Shown one piece after another: positions 6,644-16,072 of a stretch of DNA of 27,893 nucleotides. The DNA lies in NCBI GenBank assembly GCA_009840005.1, contig VXOR01000078.1:2501-30393 (forward strand), given 5' to 3'. This stretch comes from Gemmatimonadota bacterium (GTDB taxonomy: Bacteria > Latescibacterota > UBA2968 > UBA8231). The translations under genes were made by a program, and so were the position numbers. The notes below the pieces were generated by a model. It searched no databases. It worked only from the letters and a program-made list of their open reading frames with translations, and was not told the DNA's origin. The stretch's first letter is position 1, and the number at the start of each line of letters is the position of its first letter.

Positions 6644-9112
6644 TCAACTCGCGGTCTCGCGTTTCTTCTTCATCCTTTCGCTCGTATCCACTCGACGCTC
6701 CTCGTCAAAGACTAGTTCCTCCCCCCTTTTGGTGACGCGGATGCGACTGCCCTCGCCAAAGCGGCCTTGGAGAATCTCCTCGGCCAACGGATCTTCGAGC
6801 ATCTTCTGTATGGACCGCTCCAAATAGCGCGCACCATACGCCTGATCAAAACCCTTGTCGGCAAGCAAGGCTTTCGCTCCAGGCGTAACTCGCACTTGGA
6901 TATCCTGCAATGCTAACCGCGCTTTGAATTCCTCTAAGCGAATATCTATTATGGCGGCGATATGTTCTTTGTCGAGCGCGTGGAAAATGATGATGTCGTC
7001 AACGCGATTGAGAAATTCGGGATTGAAGGTCTTTTTCAAGGCGTCGTTGATTTTGCCCTCCATCAGCGCGTACATCGAGTCGGAATCGGACTTTTGGAAG
7101 CCCAATACACCGCCCGTGCCCACATCCCGACTGCCCGCGTTAGAGGTCATAATCAGCACGGTGTTGCAAAAATCTACTTTGCGGCCCGTGCTGTCGGTGA
7201 GCCGTCCCTCGTCGAGAATCTGCAACAAGATATTGAAAACATCGGGATGGGCTTTCTCGACCTCGTCTAGCAGAACCACTGAATAGGGGCGGCGGCGGAC
7301 TCGCTCGGTAAGCTGCCCCCCCTCGTCAAACCCCACGTAGCCTGGAGGTGCGCCAATCAGGCGCGACACTGCGAATTTCTCCATGTACTCAGACATATCG
7401 ACCGAAATCAACGCATCGGCGTCGTCGAAGAGGAATTCGGCTAGCCGCTTGGCCAGCTCGGTCTTGCCCACGCCCGTCGGGCCGAGAAAGATAAACGAGC
7501 CGATGGGCCGCTTGGGATCCTGGAGGCCCGCGCGACTGCGGCGGATGGCCCTCGCAATCGCAGTAACCGCCTGTTGTTGACCGACGATGTTCTTTGTGAG
7601 CGCGTCTTCCATGGCCAGCAGGCGCTCGGTTTCGGTCTTGGCCAGCCGCGAGATCGGGATGCCGGTCATGCTAGCGATAACCTCGGCGATGTCGTCTGTG
7701 GTTACTTCGACCACTTCGTCGCGGACCGCTTCCTCCCACGATTGGCGTTTGTTTTGTAGCTGTTCATTCAATTGGAGCGCCTTGTCGCGCAGCACGGCGG
7801 CATCCTCGAAGTCTTGGCGCTCGGACGCTTCGTTTTTTTGGCGATTGATTTCCTGTATCTCGGCCTCAATGCGACCGATCTCTTCCGGCGGACTGAGCCG
7901 CGCCAGATGCACGCGCGAGCCCGTCTCGTCAATCACATCAATGGCCTTGTCGGGCAAGTAGCGGTCGCTTATATAGCGATCGGACTGGCGCACCGCATAG
8001 GCAACGACATCGTCGGCAAACTCCACATGATGGTGGCTCTCGTAGCTAGAGCGCAGCCCCTTGACGATCTCAACGGTGTCCTCGACCGAGGGCGGATCGA
8101 CCATGATGCTCTGAAAACGCCGCTCAAGGGCCCCATCCTTCTCTATGTGTTTGCGGTATTCGTCTAGAGTGGTCGCCCCGATGCACTGCAACTCACCGCG
8201 CGCCAAAGCGGGCTTGAACATATTGGAAGCATCCAACGTACCCTCGGCACTGCCGGCCCCGACAATGGTGTGCAACTCGTCGATGAAAATGATGACTTCA
8301 GAATTTTGCTGCAGTTCGTTCATCACCGCCTTGATGCGCTCTTCAAACTGGCCCCGGTATTTGGTGCCGGCGACCACGCCGCCCATGTCGAGGGTGACCA
8401 AGCGTTTGTCGAGGAGGATCTGCGGCACGCGCTTTTCAATGATGCGCTGGGCTAGCCCTTCGACAATAGCCGTCTTGCCGACGCCTGGGTCGCCGATGAG
8501 GATGGGATTGTTCTTCTTGCGGCGGCTGAGCACTTGCGTGACGCGCTCAATCTCCTTCTGGCGACCAATCACTGGGTCTAGCTTGCTCTCGCGCGCCAAC
8601 TGAGTCAGGTCGCGGCCAAAGTGGTCGAGGAAGGGCGTTTTGCTCTTCTTGCCCTTTTCCTTGCGCCCGGTCGTCTTGCCTTCGAGCACGGCCAAGGTCT
8701 CTTCTAGAGCCGTTTTGTAATCGACCCCAAAGGCAGCCAAAATCTGAGCGGCCACCCCCTCTTTGTCCTTGAGCAAAGCCAAGAGCAGATGTTCGACGTC
8801 GATGAACTGCGTCTTCATCTCCTTGGCCTCGTTGGCCGCTACCTCGAGGATCTGTTTGGCGCGGGGGGTATAGGGCACCTCGCCAATGGTCATGGTGCCG
8901 CCCGAAGTCGTCACGTAGTCTTCTACCGACTGCTTGACCGTCTCCAAGCTCAACCCCAAGTTCGTCAGCACGGCCACGGCCTTGCCCTTGCCGTCCTTGA
9001 TAATGCCCAACAGCAAATGCTCGGTGCCGATGTAATTGTGACCCAAGCGCGCCGACTCCTCGCGCGCTAGCTTCATTACCTGTTTTACGTTTTCGGTGAA
9101 CATGTTGTTCAT
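6644..9112 (-). CDS. clpC: ATP-dependent Clp protease ATPase subunit ClpC
   Basis: An 822-residue Hsp100 unfoldase of normal ClpC length. It has the double N-terminal repeat (TEHLLLGI and VEHLLLALL, residues 1-150), then AAA domain 1 with [13 protein letters not shown] near 207 and Walker [12 protein letters not shown] short middle domain with a UVR-like helix pair (about 420-460) sets ClpC apart from ClpA. AAA domain 2 has [12 protein letters not shown] near 545 and [11 protein letters not shown]. The loop GVLGFQ in the second domain is the ClpP-binding tripeptide type, so it should feed ClpP; no clpP gene is in this window. ATG 9112 has a GGAGG box. mcsA and mcsB are upstream, matching the known pathway in which arginine-phosphorylated proteins go to ClpC. 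Confidence 0.97.
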   Translation of the reverse strand: MNNMFTENVKQVMKLAREESARLGHNYIGTEHLLLGIIKDGKGKAVAVLTNLGLSLETVKQSVEDYVTTSGGTMTIGEVPYTPRAKQILEVAANEAKEMKTQFIDVEHLLLALLKDKEGVAAQILAAFGVDYKTALEETLAVLEGKTTGRKEKGKKSKTPFLDHFGRDLTQLARESKLDPVIGRQKEIERVTQVLSRRKKNNPILIGDPGVGKTAIVEGLAQRIIEKRVPQILLDKRLVTLDMGGVVAGTKYRGQFEERIKAVMNELQQNSEVIIFIDELHTIVGAGSAEGTLDASNMFKPALARGELQCIGATTLDEYRKHIEKDGALERRFQSIMVDPPSVEDTVEIVKGLRSSYESHHHVEFADDVVAYAVRQSDRYISDRYLPDKAIDVIDETGSRVHLARLSPPEEIGRIEAEIQEINRQKNEASERQDFEDAAVLRDKALQLNEQLQNKRQSWEEAVRDEVVEVTTDDIAEVIASMTGIPISRLAKTETERLLAMEDALTKNIVGQQQAVTAIARAIRRSRAGLQDPKRPIGSFIFLGPTGVGKTELAKRLAEFLFDDADALISVDMSEYMEKFAVSRLIGAPPGYVGFDEGGQLTERVRRRPYSVVLLDEVEKAHPDVFNILLQILDEGRLTDSTGRKVDFCNTVLIMTSNAGSRDVGTGGVLGFQKSDSDSMYALMEGKINDALKKTFNPEFLNRVDDIIIFHALDKEHIAAIIDIRLEEFKARLALQDIQVRVTPGAKALLADKGFDQAYGARYLERSIQKMLEDPLAEEILQGRFGEGSRIRVTKRGEELVFDEERRVDTSERMKKKRETAS

Positions 9113-9233
9113 CTAGTCGTCCTCCACAATCCGTCTATGGTCTATGTCATAAGGAAACTTGATTCTCGACAATTCGGAGAGTGCGAATTGAATATCGAGC
9201 ATTGCAAACTTTGCTGGATAAAGCTCGATTTTG

Positions 9234-9262
9234 AACCTACCAAATGGGCCGATTGTTGTCAA
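9234..9262 (-). promoter_or_regulatory. Possible promoter in front of clpC
   Basis: On the minus strand a perfect TTGACA (9257-9262), overlapping the mcsB stop codon, is followed after 17 nt by TAGGTT (9234-9239), which matches only 3 of 6 bases of the -10 consensus. It lies in the 146-nt mcsB-clpC gap, the widest gap within this block. I see no CtsR- or HrcA-type operator (CIRCE) there. Weak support. Confidence 0.35.
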
Positions 9263-10323
9263 GATAATCCCCTCTGTTCGGCCCAGCGCCGTCTCACTAG
9301 CTCGGCGCGGCGCACATCGCGGTCTGCCGACGAGAGATCCGATCTGGCTTCGGCTTGCAAATGCGAGGGCTGAGTAACGATCATTAACTGGTTGATAAAG
9401 CCGAGAGGTAAGCCGTCAATAAGCCCCAAGCTACATCCTAAACGCACAGCCGATAACAAGTTCATAAAATCCTGCCCACTCAACACCCGCGCGTGTTGCA
9501 AAATCCCATACGCCCGCCAAACCTTGTCCTCCACTTGGGCCGATGCGTCTGCCAGCAGGGTGGCCTGCGCCTCCTTTTCATGGCCCATGATCTGTTGGGT
9601 TATCTCCGAGAGCTTCTCGACGATCTCCCCTTCGGTTACGCCCAAGGTGGCTTGGTTGGATATCTGAAATAGGTTGCCGACCACATTGGTACCTTCTCCG
9701 TAGAACCCGCGCACCGCAAAAGCCATGCTAGTCAACCCGCGCATTACCCGTTCCATATCCTCGGTCAGGACCAAAGCCGGCAGATGGATGAGCACTGATA
9801 TCCGCAAGCCCGTCCCCGTATTGGTCGGGCAGGCCGTCAAGAAGCCCCAGCGCTCCGATTGCGCCCAGTCCAACTCGCTCCTGAGCGCATCGTCGAGCGC
9901 ATCAACCCGCTGCCATGCCGCGTGCGTTTGCAAACCCGGGAGGATGGCCTGCAGGCGGAGGTGATCCTCCTCGTTAATCATCACGCCAAGCGACTCATCT
10001 GCATTAAAGAGCACGCCGCGCTGGCCCTTGCTTTTGGCCAAAGCTGGGCTAATCAAGTGGCGCTCCACCAGCAACTGGCGCTGGTTGGCCTGTAGGGTAT
10101 TCATGTGGAAAAAGGCCGCATCGCACATAGGGCGGCACTTTTGAGCGGCACTCAGAACCTGTTCAATGATTTTTTTTTGATCTTCATGCGTAGGCTTCGG
10201 CGCAAAAGCCCATCCTGCAAGATTGCGGGCCAAGCGGGCGCGACAACTAACGACCATGCCGTCGGCATCCCCTTCTCCGCTGAGCCAGCTAGCCGCATTG
10301 TAAACGAGATCCTCAATATTCAC
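9259..10323 (-). CDS. mcsB: Protein arginine kinase McsB
   Basis: A 354-residue member of the phosphagen kinase fold that phosphorylates arginine side chains and so marks proteins for ClpCP degradation. Family motifs visible are SCRARLARNL (about 26-35), VMINEEDHLRLQAI, LTACPTNTGTGLR and GTNVVGNLFQISNQ. RDVRRA at 335-340 fits the RDxxRA phosphoarginine-binding site described for Bacillus McsB, so allosteric control by phosphoarginine may be conserved. Length matches the 350-360 residues of known McsB. The start is GTG 10323, 2 nt after the mcsA stop. The gene is placed as in Firmicutes (mcsA-mcsB-clpC), although the host is a diderm. Confidence 0.95.
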   Translation of the reverse strand: MNIEDLVYNAASWLSGEGDADGMVVSCRARLARNLAGWAFAPKPTHEDQKKIIEQVLSAAQKCRPMCDAAFFHMNTLQANQRQLLVERHLISPALAKSKGQRGVLFNADESLGVMINEEDHLRLQAILPGLQTHAAWQRVDALDDALRSELDWAQSERWGFLTACPTNTGTGLRISVLIHLPALVLTEDMERVMRGLTSMAFAVRGFYGEGTNVVGNLFQISNQATLGVTEGEIVEKLSEITQQIMGHEKEAQATLLADASAQVEDKVWRAYGILQHARVLSGQDFMNLLSAVRLGCSLGLIDGLPLGFINQLMIVTQPSHLQAEARSDLSSADRDVRRAELVRRRWAEQRGLS

Positions 10324-10325
10324 GT

Positions 10326-10835
10326 CTATTTTCCTTCGAGGACGCGGATGCGGTCTCTGAGCTGAGCGGCCTTTTCAAATGCCTCTTCCGCTACCGCTTG
10401 GGCCAGCTCTTCGCGCAATCGCTCCAACTCGTCGGCCGCGCCAGTACTTTGGGCCGCTGCTAGCGGCCCTTTGCCCCGATGCCGGTCGTCGCCGTGGATG
10501 CGTTTGAGCAGGCGCTCTAGCTGTGAGGCGAAGGCATCGTAACAATGCGGACAGCCGAGGCGACCAATCTTCTTGAACTCCTCGTAGCTCATCGCGCAAG
10601 TCGAACAGCGCACCCCCCCGTCGCCTTCGGCTCCGGCCAACTTGGCCAACTCTATCTTGATTTCCTTCACCAGCACGGGCGCTTCTTTGGCCTGTGCAGT
10701 CGGGACGACTAGCACCTTGATGTTTTTTTCGCTAGCGCACTGATGACAGAGCAAGAGCGTCTGCTTTACGTCATCAACGATATGGTTATAGGCCACTACG
10801 GCCTCGCGCTTGTTGCATACTCCGCATTTTTTCAT
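10326..10835 (-). CDS. mcsA: McsA, zinc-binding activator of McsB
   Basis: A 169-residue protein with two four-cysteine zinc modules: CGVC (4-7) with CHQC (30-33), and CSTC (77-80) with CPHC (95-98). A spacer follows, then a C-terminal UVR motif (about 134-168, ELERLREELAQAVAEEAFEK). This is the known layout of McsA, which activates the arginine kinase McsB and links it to ClpC. The N-terminus starts at once with the first zinc knuckle (MKKCGVC). ATG 10835 overlaps the lolD stop as ATGA, which ties its translation to the lipoprotein transporter genes upstream. Confidence 0.93.
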   Translation of the reverse strand: MKKCGVCNKREAVVAYNHIVDDVKQTLLLCHQCASEKNIKVLVVPTAQAKEAPVLVKEIKIELAKLAGAEGDGGVRCSTCAMSYEEFKKIGRLGCPHCYDAFASQLERLLKRIHGDDRHRGKGPLAAAQSTGAADELERLREELAQAVAEEAFEKAAQLRDRIRVLEGK

Positions 10836-11524
10836 GTCGCATCGTCTTCCATCTGCAACACACCCGCTTCTATGCGCCCCCGGCGATCCATGCTCTGGGC
10901 CAGTGTGCGGTCGTGGGTCATCACCACAAAAGCCTGCCCGCGCTCTCGGGCCAACTCGGCGAGCAGTTGGTGCAGAGACGCACTCGTCGCCTCATCGAGA
11001 TTGCCCGACGGCTCGTCGGCCAGCACGATCAACGGCTCGTTGACCAGCGCTCGCACCATGGCCACCCGCTGGCATTCGCCGCCCGACAGCGCCCCAGGCC
11101 GGTGGTGCAGGCGGTCCGCTAGTCCGACGGAATCCATCAGCTCAAGGGCCTCCTGGCGGCGATCGATGCCCGCAACCCGCGCCGGCAGCAAGACGTTTTC
11201 CAGCGCAGTAAATTCCGGCAGCAGGTAGTGAAATTGGAATACGAAACCAATGTGCCGATTGCGAAAGCGCGACAGTGCCTGATCTTCGAGGTTAAGCACA
11301 TCAATGCCGGCGATCCGCAATTGGCCAGCCGTCGGCAGGTCGAGCGTACCCAACAGGTGCAGCAAGGTACTCTTGCCAACACCAGATTCTCCCATGACCG
11401 CTACCAACTCACCCGCACGCACCACTAAGTCCACGCCTTTGAGCACTTCCAAGCCCGCGCCGCCGGTGTTGAACACCTTGCACAAACCGCGCGCTTCGAG
11501 GACGATGTCGGCTTGTTCCACCAT
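10832..11524 (-). CDS. lolD: Lipoprotein-releasing ABC transporter, ATPase LolD
   Basis: A 230-residue ABC ATPase with a complete motif set: Walker A GESGVGKS (45-52), Q-loop in FVFQFHYLLPEFTALENV, signature LSGGECQRVA (from 146), Walker B LIVLADEPSGNLD and H-loop MTHD. The FQFHYLLPEFTALENV stretch is characteristic of LolD within the LolD/MacB group. It powers extraction of lipoproteins from the inner membrane for handover to LolA. It starts one base after the stop of the membrane subunit gene and overlaps mcsA. lolA lies in the same gene run, upstream of prfB. Confidence 0.94.
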   Translation of the reverse strand: MVEQADIVLEARGLCKVFNTGGAGLEVLKGVDLVVRAGELVAVMGESGVGKSTLLHLLGTLDLPTAGQLRIAGIDVLNLEDQALSRFRNRHIGFVFQFHYLLPEFTALENVLLPARVAGIDRRQEALELMDSVGLADRLHHRPGALSGGECQRVAMVRALVNEPLIVLADEPSGNLDEATSASLHQLLAELARERGQAFVVMTHDRTLAQSMDRRGRIEAGVLQMEDDAT

Positions 11525-11525
11525 A

Positions 11526-12791
11526 TCACATTATATACCGAATGGCTTCTACGGGCATCAACCCCGCGGCCTTGCGCGCCGGGTAAATCGACGTCGCCAA
11601 GCAGATGACCATGCTAATAGCCGCTACCAGTGCAAAGTCTAAGACATCCATATCCACGGGCAACGAGCTGATGAAATACATGTCCCCGGGAATGGAAATC
11701 AGCGCAAAGCGCTGCTGGGCTAAACAGAGCGCAAAACCAATCAAGCAACCCAAGAAAGTGCCAATGCCACCAATGACCAAGCCCTGATAGATGAAGATGC
11801 GATAAACCTCGCCCACGGTGCAACCGATCGTCCGCAAGATGCCAATCTCAGGCGTCTTGATCAGCACCGACATAACTAGGATCGACATGATGTTAAAAGC
11901 AGCGACCAGCACGATGAGACTCAGCGCGAGGAAGATCGCCCATTTTTCCAACTCGATCCAGCGGAAGAACTCGGGAAAAAGCTGAGTCCAATCGCGCACT
12001 TGATAGGGATAGCCCAACTCCTCGGCTAGGCGGTCGCGGATCTCAGGTGCTTGGTAGATGTCTGCGACATGGATGTGGATATCGGTAATCGCATCGCCCA
12101 ATTCGAGCATGCGCTGGGCATCTTCTAAGTGAATAAAAGCATAGTTGTCATCGTACTGGTACATGCCGCTTTCAAAGTGATCGGTCACGAAGAAGGACCA
12201 CGGACGCGGCGAGAAACCATCCATCACGGCTGCTTCCACATCGAGATTCTGCACCGTCATCAGCAACACCTCAGAACCCGGCCCCACGTGCAAGCGCCGC
12301 GCCAAGTACTCGCCAAGGACAATCCCCCGCTTATTTAGCTCGGCGAGCAAGCCGAGGCGCAAGTGCCCCTCTGGATCGGCGTAGCGCAGGTGTTCGGTCA
12401 GGTCGGAAACCGCTGGAAAGGTCGCCGGATCAACGCCCCACACGGGAATGCCATCGACCCGGCCCAAATCGAGCTGGGAGGCAATAATGACCTTGGAATC
12501 CACGACCGGTGCCGCGCCCACGACTCCGGCAGCGCCTTTCACCTGCTGCAACAGCGCGTCCCAATCCGCGATGGGGCCGCCATCGAAGCGGCGAATGTTG
12601 ACATGGGCGTTCATGCCGATCAGCCGGTTTTTGACTTCACCGGCAAAACCATTGGTCACCGAGAGAATGATCACCAAAGCCGCTACCCCCAAGATCACCC
12701 CACCGACGGCCATATAGGCGATGACCGAAAAGAAGCCCTCGCGTTGCTTGGAGCGCAGGTAGCGACCGGCGACAAACAAGGCAGTGCTCAC
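11526..12791 (-). CDS. lolC: Lipoprotein-releasing ABC transporter, membrane subunit LolC/LolE
   Basis: A 421-residue permease of the LolC/E type. It has an N-terminal membrane segment (about 22-46), a large periplasmic domain (about 47-270), then three membrane segments near residues 290-315, 335-365 and 375-400, ending ...GLMPVEAIRYIM. This is the MacB/FtsX-like layout. Only one such subunit is present, so it probably works as a homodimer with LolD; whether it is closer to LolC or LolE I cannot tell. The start is GTG 12791, which overlaps the prfB stop as GTGA; the frame extends upstream to 12872 inside prfB, but the residues there do not resemble the family and would precede the expected SKQREGFFS opening. 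Confidence 0.92.
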   Translation of the reverse strand: MSTALFVAGRYLRSKQREGFFSVIAYMAVGGVILGVAALVIILSVTNGFAGEVKNRLIGMNAHVNIRRFDGGPIADWDALLQQVKGAAGVVGAAPVVDSKVIIASQLDLGRVDGIPVWGVDPATFPAVSDLTEHLRYADPEGHLRLGLLAELNKRGIVLGEYLARRLHVGPGSEVLLMTVQNLDVEAAVMDGFSPRPWSFFVTDHFESGMYQYDDNYAFIHLEDAQRMLELGDAITDIHIHVADIYQAPEIRDRLAEELGYPYQVRDWTQLFPEFFRWIELEKWAIFLALSLIVLVAAFNIMSILVMSVLIKTPEIGILRTIGCTVGEVYRIFIYQGLVIGGIGTFLGCLIGFALCLAQQRFALISIPGDMYFISSLPVDMDVLDFALVAAISMVICLATSIYPARKAAGLMPVEAIRYIM

Positions 12792-13883
12792 GCTTGTCCC
12801 TCGGTCAAATAGGCGCGGATGAAGCGGTCGATGTCGCCGTCCATTACCGCTTGGACATTGGCCGTTTCGCAAGCGGTGCGGTGGTCTTTGACGATGGTGT
12901 ATGGATGGAGCACGTAGGAGCGAATCTGCGACCCGAAGTCAATGCTCTTCTTGGTGCTCTCCACCGCGAGCTGTTTCTGCTTCTGCTCGTCCTTGAGGTG
13001 CTGGTACAGGCGCGCCTTGAGCACCTTAAACGCAGTGGCTTTGTTCTTGAACTGCGAGCGCTCGTTTTGGCACTGGACGACAATGCTGGTGGGCAGATGC
13101 GTGAGCCGCACGGCCGAGGCGGTCTTGTTCACGTGTTGGCCGCCCGCGCCCCCGGAGCGGTAGGTTTCGACCTTCACGTCCTCGTCGTTGATATCCACCT
13201 CGATATCGTCTTCGACTTCTGGATAGACAAACACCGAAGCAAACGAAGTGTGCCGACGGCGACTCGTGTCAAAAGGCGAGAGCCGCACCAAGCGATGAAC
13301 GCCGGCCTCGGCCTTGAGGTAGCCATACGCATAATCCCCTCTAACCTCAATGGTTGCGCCCTTGATGCCAGCTTCCTCGGCCTGCTGCAGATCTACGACT
13401 GTACATTCCATGCCATGGCGCTCGGTCCAGCGCGTGTACAGGCGCATCAACATCGACGCCCATTCGGCGGCGTCTGTGCCCCCTGCTCCCGAGTGAATGA
13501 CGAGAATCGCGTTCTTGGGGTCGGCCTCGTCGCTGAGCATGGTGCGAAACTCCAATTCGCCGATGCCCTGCATGGCGCACTCGACCTCGGCCTCGACCTC
13601 GGCCAGCGCCTCTGTATCGCCTTCTTCGGCCGCCATCTGCCGCAATTGGTCCAAGTCCTCCAACTGCGCATCCAAGGTCTCCCAATCCGCGATGGTGTCC
13701 TTGAGGATGCGCGCTGTCTTGCCGACGGATTCGGCCTGCCGCCGGTCGTTCCAAAAGTCCGCGGCCACCATGCGCTTTTCCAGCGCAGCCAACTCTTGCT
13801 TCTTACCACTTATGTCAAAGATACTCTCGCAGTCGCTCTAACTGCTGCCTTCCACTTGTCAACTGTTCCTCAATCGTGGCCAT
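12788..13883 (-). CDS. prfB: Peptide chain release factor 2, with programmed +1 frameshift
   Basis: RF2 releases finished proteins at UGA and UAA codons. The gene is in two frames. Zero-frame codons from ATG 13883 give MATIEEQLTSGRQQLERLRE, then Y and L, and stop at an in-frame TGA (13815-13817). A +1 shift at CTT TGA C continues as DISGKKQELAALEKR into the main frame. The joined product is 364 residues, the normal RF2 length. SPF (about 202-204) in VRLSPFDTSRRR marks RF2 rather than RF1, and GGAGGQHVNKT (GGQ at 247-249) is the catalytic loop. I chose ATG 13883 over 13889 because GAGGA sits 8 nt from the former but only 2 nt from the latter. Its start overlaps the upstream gene by 14 nt. Confidence 0.95.
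13814..13823 (-). promoter_or_regulatory. RF2 autoregulatory +1 frameshift site
   Basis: The minus strand reads TATCTTTGAC, identical to the Escherichia coli prfB slippery site. In E. coli low RF2 lets the ribosome pause at UGA and slip from CUU to UUU. The upstream bases GCGAGAG are a weaker Shine-Dalgarno-like stimulator than the E. coli AGGGGG. The slip is needed to join the first 22 codons to the remaining frame. Confidence 0.92.
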
Positions 13884-14397
13884 TGTCATCTTCCTCGGTT
13901 TCGTAGTAGCGATCAAAAAGGAGACTTTCGTGCTTGCGTTCAGCGGGTATTTCAAAAAGTAGCTGCCCCTCGTACACCTCGCCCTTGGTCCCCTTGAGCT
14001 GGTCAGTGTGTGCAATGAAAAACGGCGAGCGCGACAGCGGATAATACCGCCGCCCACCATCGTCAACTAGCTGAAAACACTTAGGTACAATCGCCCAAGC
14101 AAGCTGCAAATTCACCTGCAATCGCACATCGATGAGCACGAACTTGTGGCCCTCGTCAGGCGGACCGCGAAAAAAGTGCATGTAGCTCACCCCATCCGGG
14201 GGCACTGTCAAGGTAACTTGGTTGTTGATGTTGGCGAACAGGTTGGTCAAGTTCTCCAGCTTGTCCGCCGACCCGCCCGTCAGGCTCACCCCAATGTAGA
14301 TCGGCACAAAGAGGGTCACGCCGCCCAAGACGAGGCGGTTGAGCAGCCGCAGTCGTTTGTTCAACTGCTTCTTGCGCTCGCTTGCTTTGATTACCAT
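13870..14397 (-). CDS. Membrane-anchored protein with DUF4352-like domain
   Basis: A 175-residue protein of unknown function. A basic N-terminus (KASERKKQLNKRLRL) leads into one membrane segment (about 20-40), so the rest is probably extracytoplasmic. The soluble part reads GHKFVLIDVRLQVNL... CFQLVDDGGRRYYPLSRS... GEVYEGQLLFEIPAERK. This has the strand pattern of DUF4352/telokin-like immunoglobulin domains (a 'keeps control of, value in the data, pledge not to exceed' type of fold cannot be assigned a function from sequence). ATG 14397 has a GAGGAAG box and lies 7 nt after the subtilase stop; its end overlaps prfB. A role beside the subtilase or in lipoprotein handling is only suggested by position. 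Confidence 0.72.
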   Translation of the reverse strand: MVIKASERKKQLNKRLRLLNRLVLGGVTLFVPIYIGVSLTGGSADKLENLTNLFANINNQVTLTVPPDGVSYMHFFRGPPDEGHKFVLIDVRLQVNLQLAWAIVPKCFQLVDDGGRRYYPLSRSPFFIAHTDQLKGTKGEVYEGQLLFEIPAERKHESLLFDRYYETEEDDNGHD

Positions 14398-14404
14398 GGC
14401 TTCC

Positions 14405-16072
14405 TCAAGGGGCGCGCACAAGGGCAATTTTGCCCAAGCGGCTGCGGCTAGGCAACCGCAGTTGATAGAAGTACATCCCGTTGGCCACGGGCCGGTCCGG
14501 CGTCCAGCGCGGGGCGCGGCCCGGCTGGTAGTGGCTTCCCGGCCACAAGTCCCAACGGTCGGCAAACACCAATCGGCCCGCTAGGTCAAAAATGCTCAAC
14601 TCGACGAGGCCGCGCTCGGCTAGCTGCACTGGAAAATGCACCACCCCGTCCCGCGCTGGATTGGGAAAAGGTGCCAACAGGCGGTCCTCCTCCGGCGGCA
14701 CCTCGTCGAGGCCACTGGCCGCCAATGCGTTTATCTGCCCCCAGCCATACACCGTGTCGGGCCCGGCGACTCCCAAGTCCAGCGCGGTCGAGCGCAAAGC
14801 CTCCAGCACTTGGGCTGGCGTCCATTCGGGATTTTTTTGCAACAATAGGGCGCAAACCCCGCTCACCAAGGGTGCCGCAAAGGAAGTACCGCCCCTGCGC
14901 ACATAGCCACCGCGCCGCAGATCCGCGACCACCACGCCGCTACCGGGCGCGACCAAATCCGGCTTGATGCGGCCATCGGCCGTTGGCCCCCGCGAGCTAA
15001 AGGAGGCAATCTGCGGCATGCGCTCGCCGCTGCCAGGCACATCTACCGCTCCCACCGCAATCGCGCCATCGGCGTCCGCCGGTATCGTTATGTAGTGCCA
15101 ATCCCCGTTGGCCTCATTGCCCGCGGCCACCACCACCGCGATGCCGCGCCGCACGGCCAGTGCCGCCGCCACGCTCGTCAGCGCGGTTTCTCCGTCCAGA
15201 TCCGCTGGCGAGTAACCCGTGCCGTCGTCCCACCGATTGTAGCCCAGCGAACTGTTGACCACCTGTGCTCCCAAGCTGTCGGCCCATTCCAAACCGGCGA
15301 CCCAGCGGTCCTCCTCCGAGGGCATTTCGGGCAAGGTGTCATCTAGTTCGGTCTTGGCCAAGATGTACTCAGCGTCGGGTGCCACGCCGACAAAGTGATC
15401 GGGCTGATAGCCTGCCATCAGGGAAAGCACTTGCGCACCGTGCAAGTTTTGGCTGCCGCTCCTTTCGTCGCCCGTGACGGGTTGATCGGCTTCATCGCTG
15501 ACAATCTCGTCGTCATTGACAAAGTCGCGCTGGGCCACCACGCGAATGGAGGCGAAGGCCGCGTGTTCGGCGTAGTGGAAACCATTATCGAGCAAGGCCA
15601 CGCGCACCCCAGCACCCGTCAGACCTTGGTCGTGTAGGGGGGGAACGGCGATTTGGGCCAACTGCTCAAAGGCGAGGCCATACCGGCTTTGCTGCAACTT
15701 AGGACTGGCAAACAGCGCGGGCGGCGATGGACTAGGCCGCTGCAAGCGCTGCACGGGCCGCGTTGCCACGACAAAATCCGCAGTCTGCACCCGGCGCTGT
15801 ACCTCGGGCGAGACCTGCGCACTGACTGCGTTGAGCCAACGCGAAAAAAAGCGCACGGCCACCCCCATCTCCCGCAGCCGCTCGATATAGCGTCGGCTGA
15901 CGGGCAGGTCCAGCTCCGCGTCCGTATGACCAGCCCCCAAATCCACCCAAGCGATGCGCCGCCCCTCGGCATCCGTTTTGTCGCGCAACAGAATCCAGAT
16001 GCTCTGATCCGCTGCAACCGCCAAGGCTCCCACGTGCATCAGCAGAGCCACCCACCACCACCCCTTACTCAA
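14405..16072 (-). CDS. Secreted subtilisin-like serine protease (S8) with C-terminal FlgD-like tail
   Basis: A 555-residue exported protease. A signal peptide (KGWWWVALLMHVGALAVAA) precedes a prodomain-like region of about 140 residues, then the S8 domain. The full catalytic set is visible: Asp162 in VALLDNGFH, His211 in NLHGAQVLSLMAG, oxyanion Asn319 in VVVAAGNEA and Ser397 in GGTSFAAPLVSG. The last 85 residues (from APFPNPARDG to GMYFYQLRLP) are a FlgD-like or Por-type sorting tail. The start is unsure: TTG 16072 overlaps the lolA stop and has GAGGG 9 nt upstream, while a longer frame reaches 16120. It lies between lolA and a DUF4352-like gene, an odd place for a degradative enzyme; it may process envelope proteins. 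Confidence 0.88.
   Translation of the reverse strand: MSKGWWWVALLMHVGALAVAADQSIWILLRDKTDAEGRRIAWVDLGAGHTDAELDLPVSRRYIERLREMGVAVRFFSRWLNAVSAQVSPEVQRRVQTADFVVATRPVQRLQRPSPSPPALFASPKLQQSRYGLAFEQLAQIAVPPLHDQGLTGAGVRVALLDNGFHYAEHAAFASIRVVAQRDFVNDDEIVSDEADQPVTGDERSGSQNLHGAQVLSLMAGYQPDHFVGVAPDAEYILAKTELDDTLPEMPSEEDRWVAGLEWADSLGAQVVNSSLGYNRWDDGTGYSPADLDGETALTSVAAALAVRRGIAVVVAAGNEANGDWHYITIPADADGAIAVGAVDVPGSGERMPQIASFSSRGPTADGRIKPDLVAPGSGVVVADLRRGGYVRRGGTSFAAPLVSGVCALLLQKNPEWTPAQVLEALRSTALDLGVAGPDTVYGWGQINALAASGLDEVPPEEDRLLAPFPNPARDGVVHFPVQLAERGLVELSIFDLAGRLVFADRWDLWPGSHYQPGRAPRWTPDRPVANGMYFYQLRLPSRSRLGKIALVRAP

Noticed and set aside
13792..13889. RF2 gene broken by a real frameshift mutation (pseudogene)
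   Set aside because: The disruption is exactly at the conserved CTT TGA C site, and the joined product has normal RF2 length and motifs, so it is programmed.
12794..13906. 370-codon open frame on the plus strand
   Set aside because: It lies fully antisense to prfB, whose motifs are unmistakable. The translation is low-information (His, Leu, Val-rich) with no family resemblance; a shadow of high-GC codon use.
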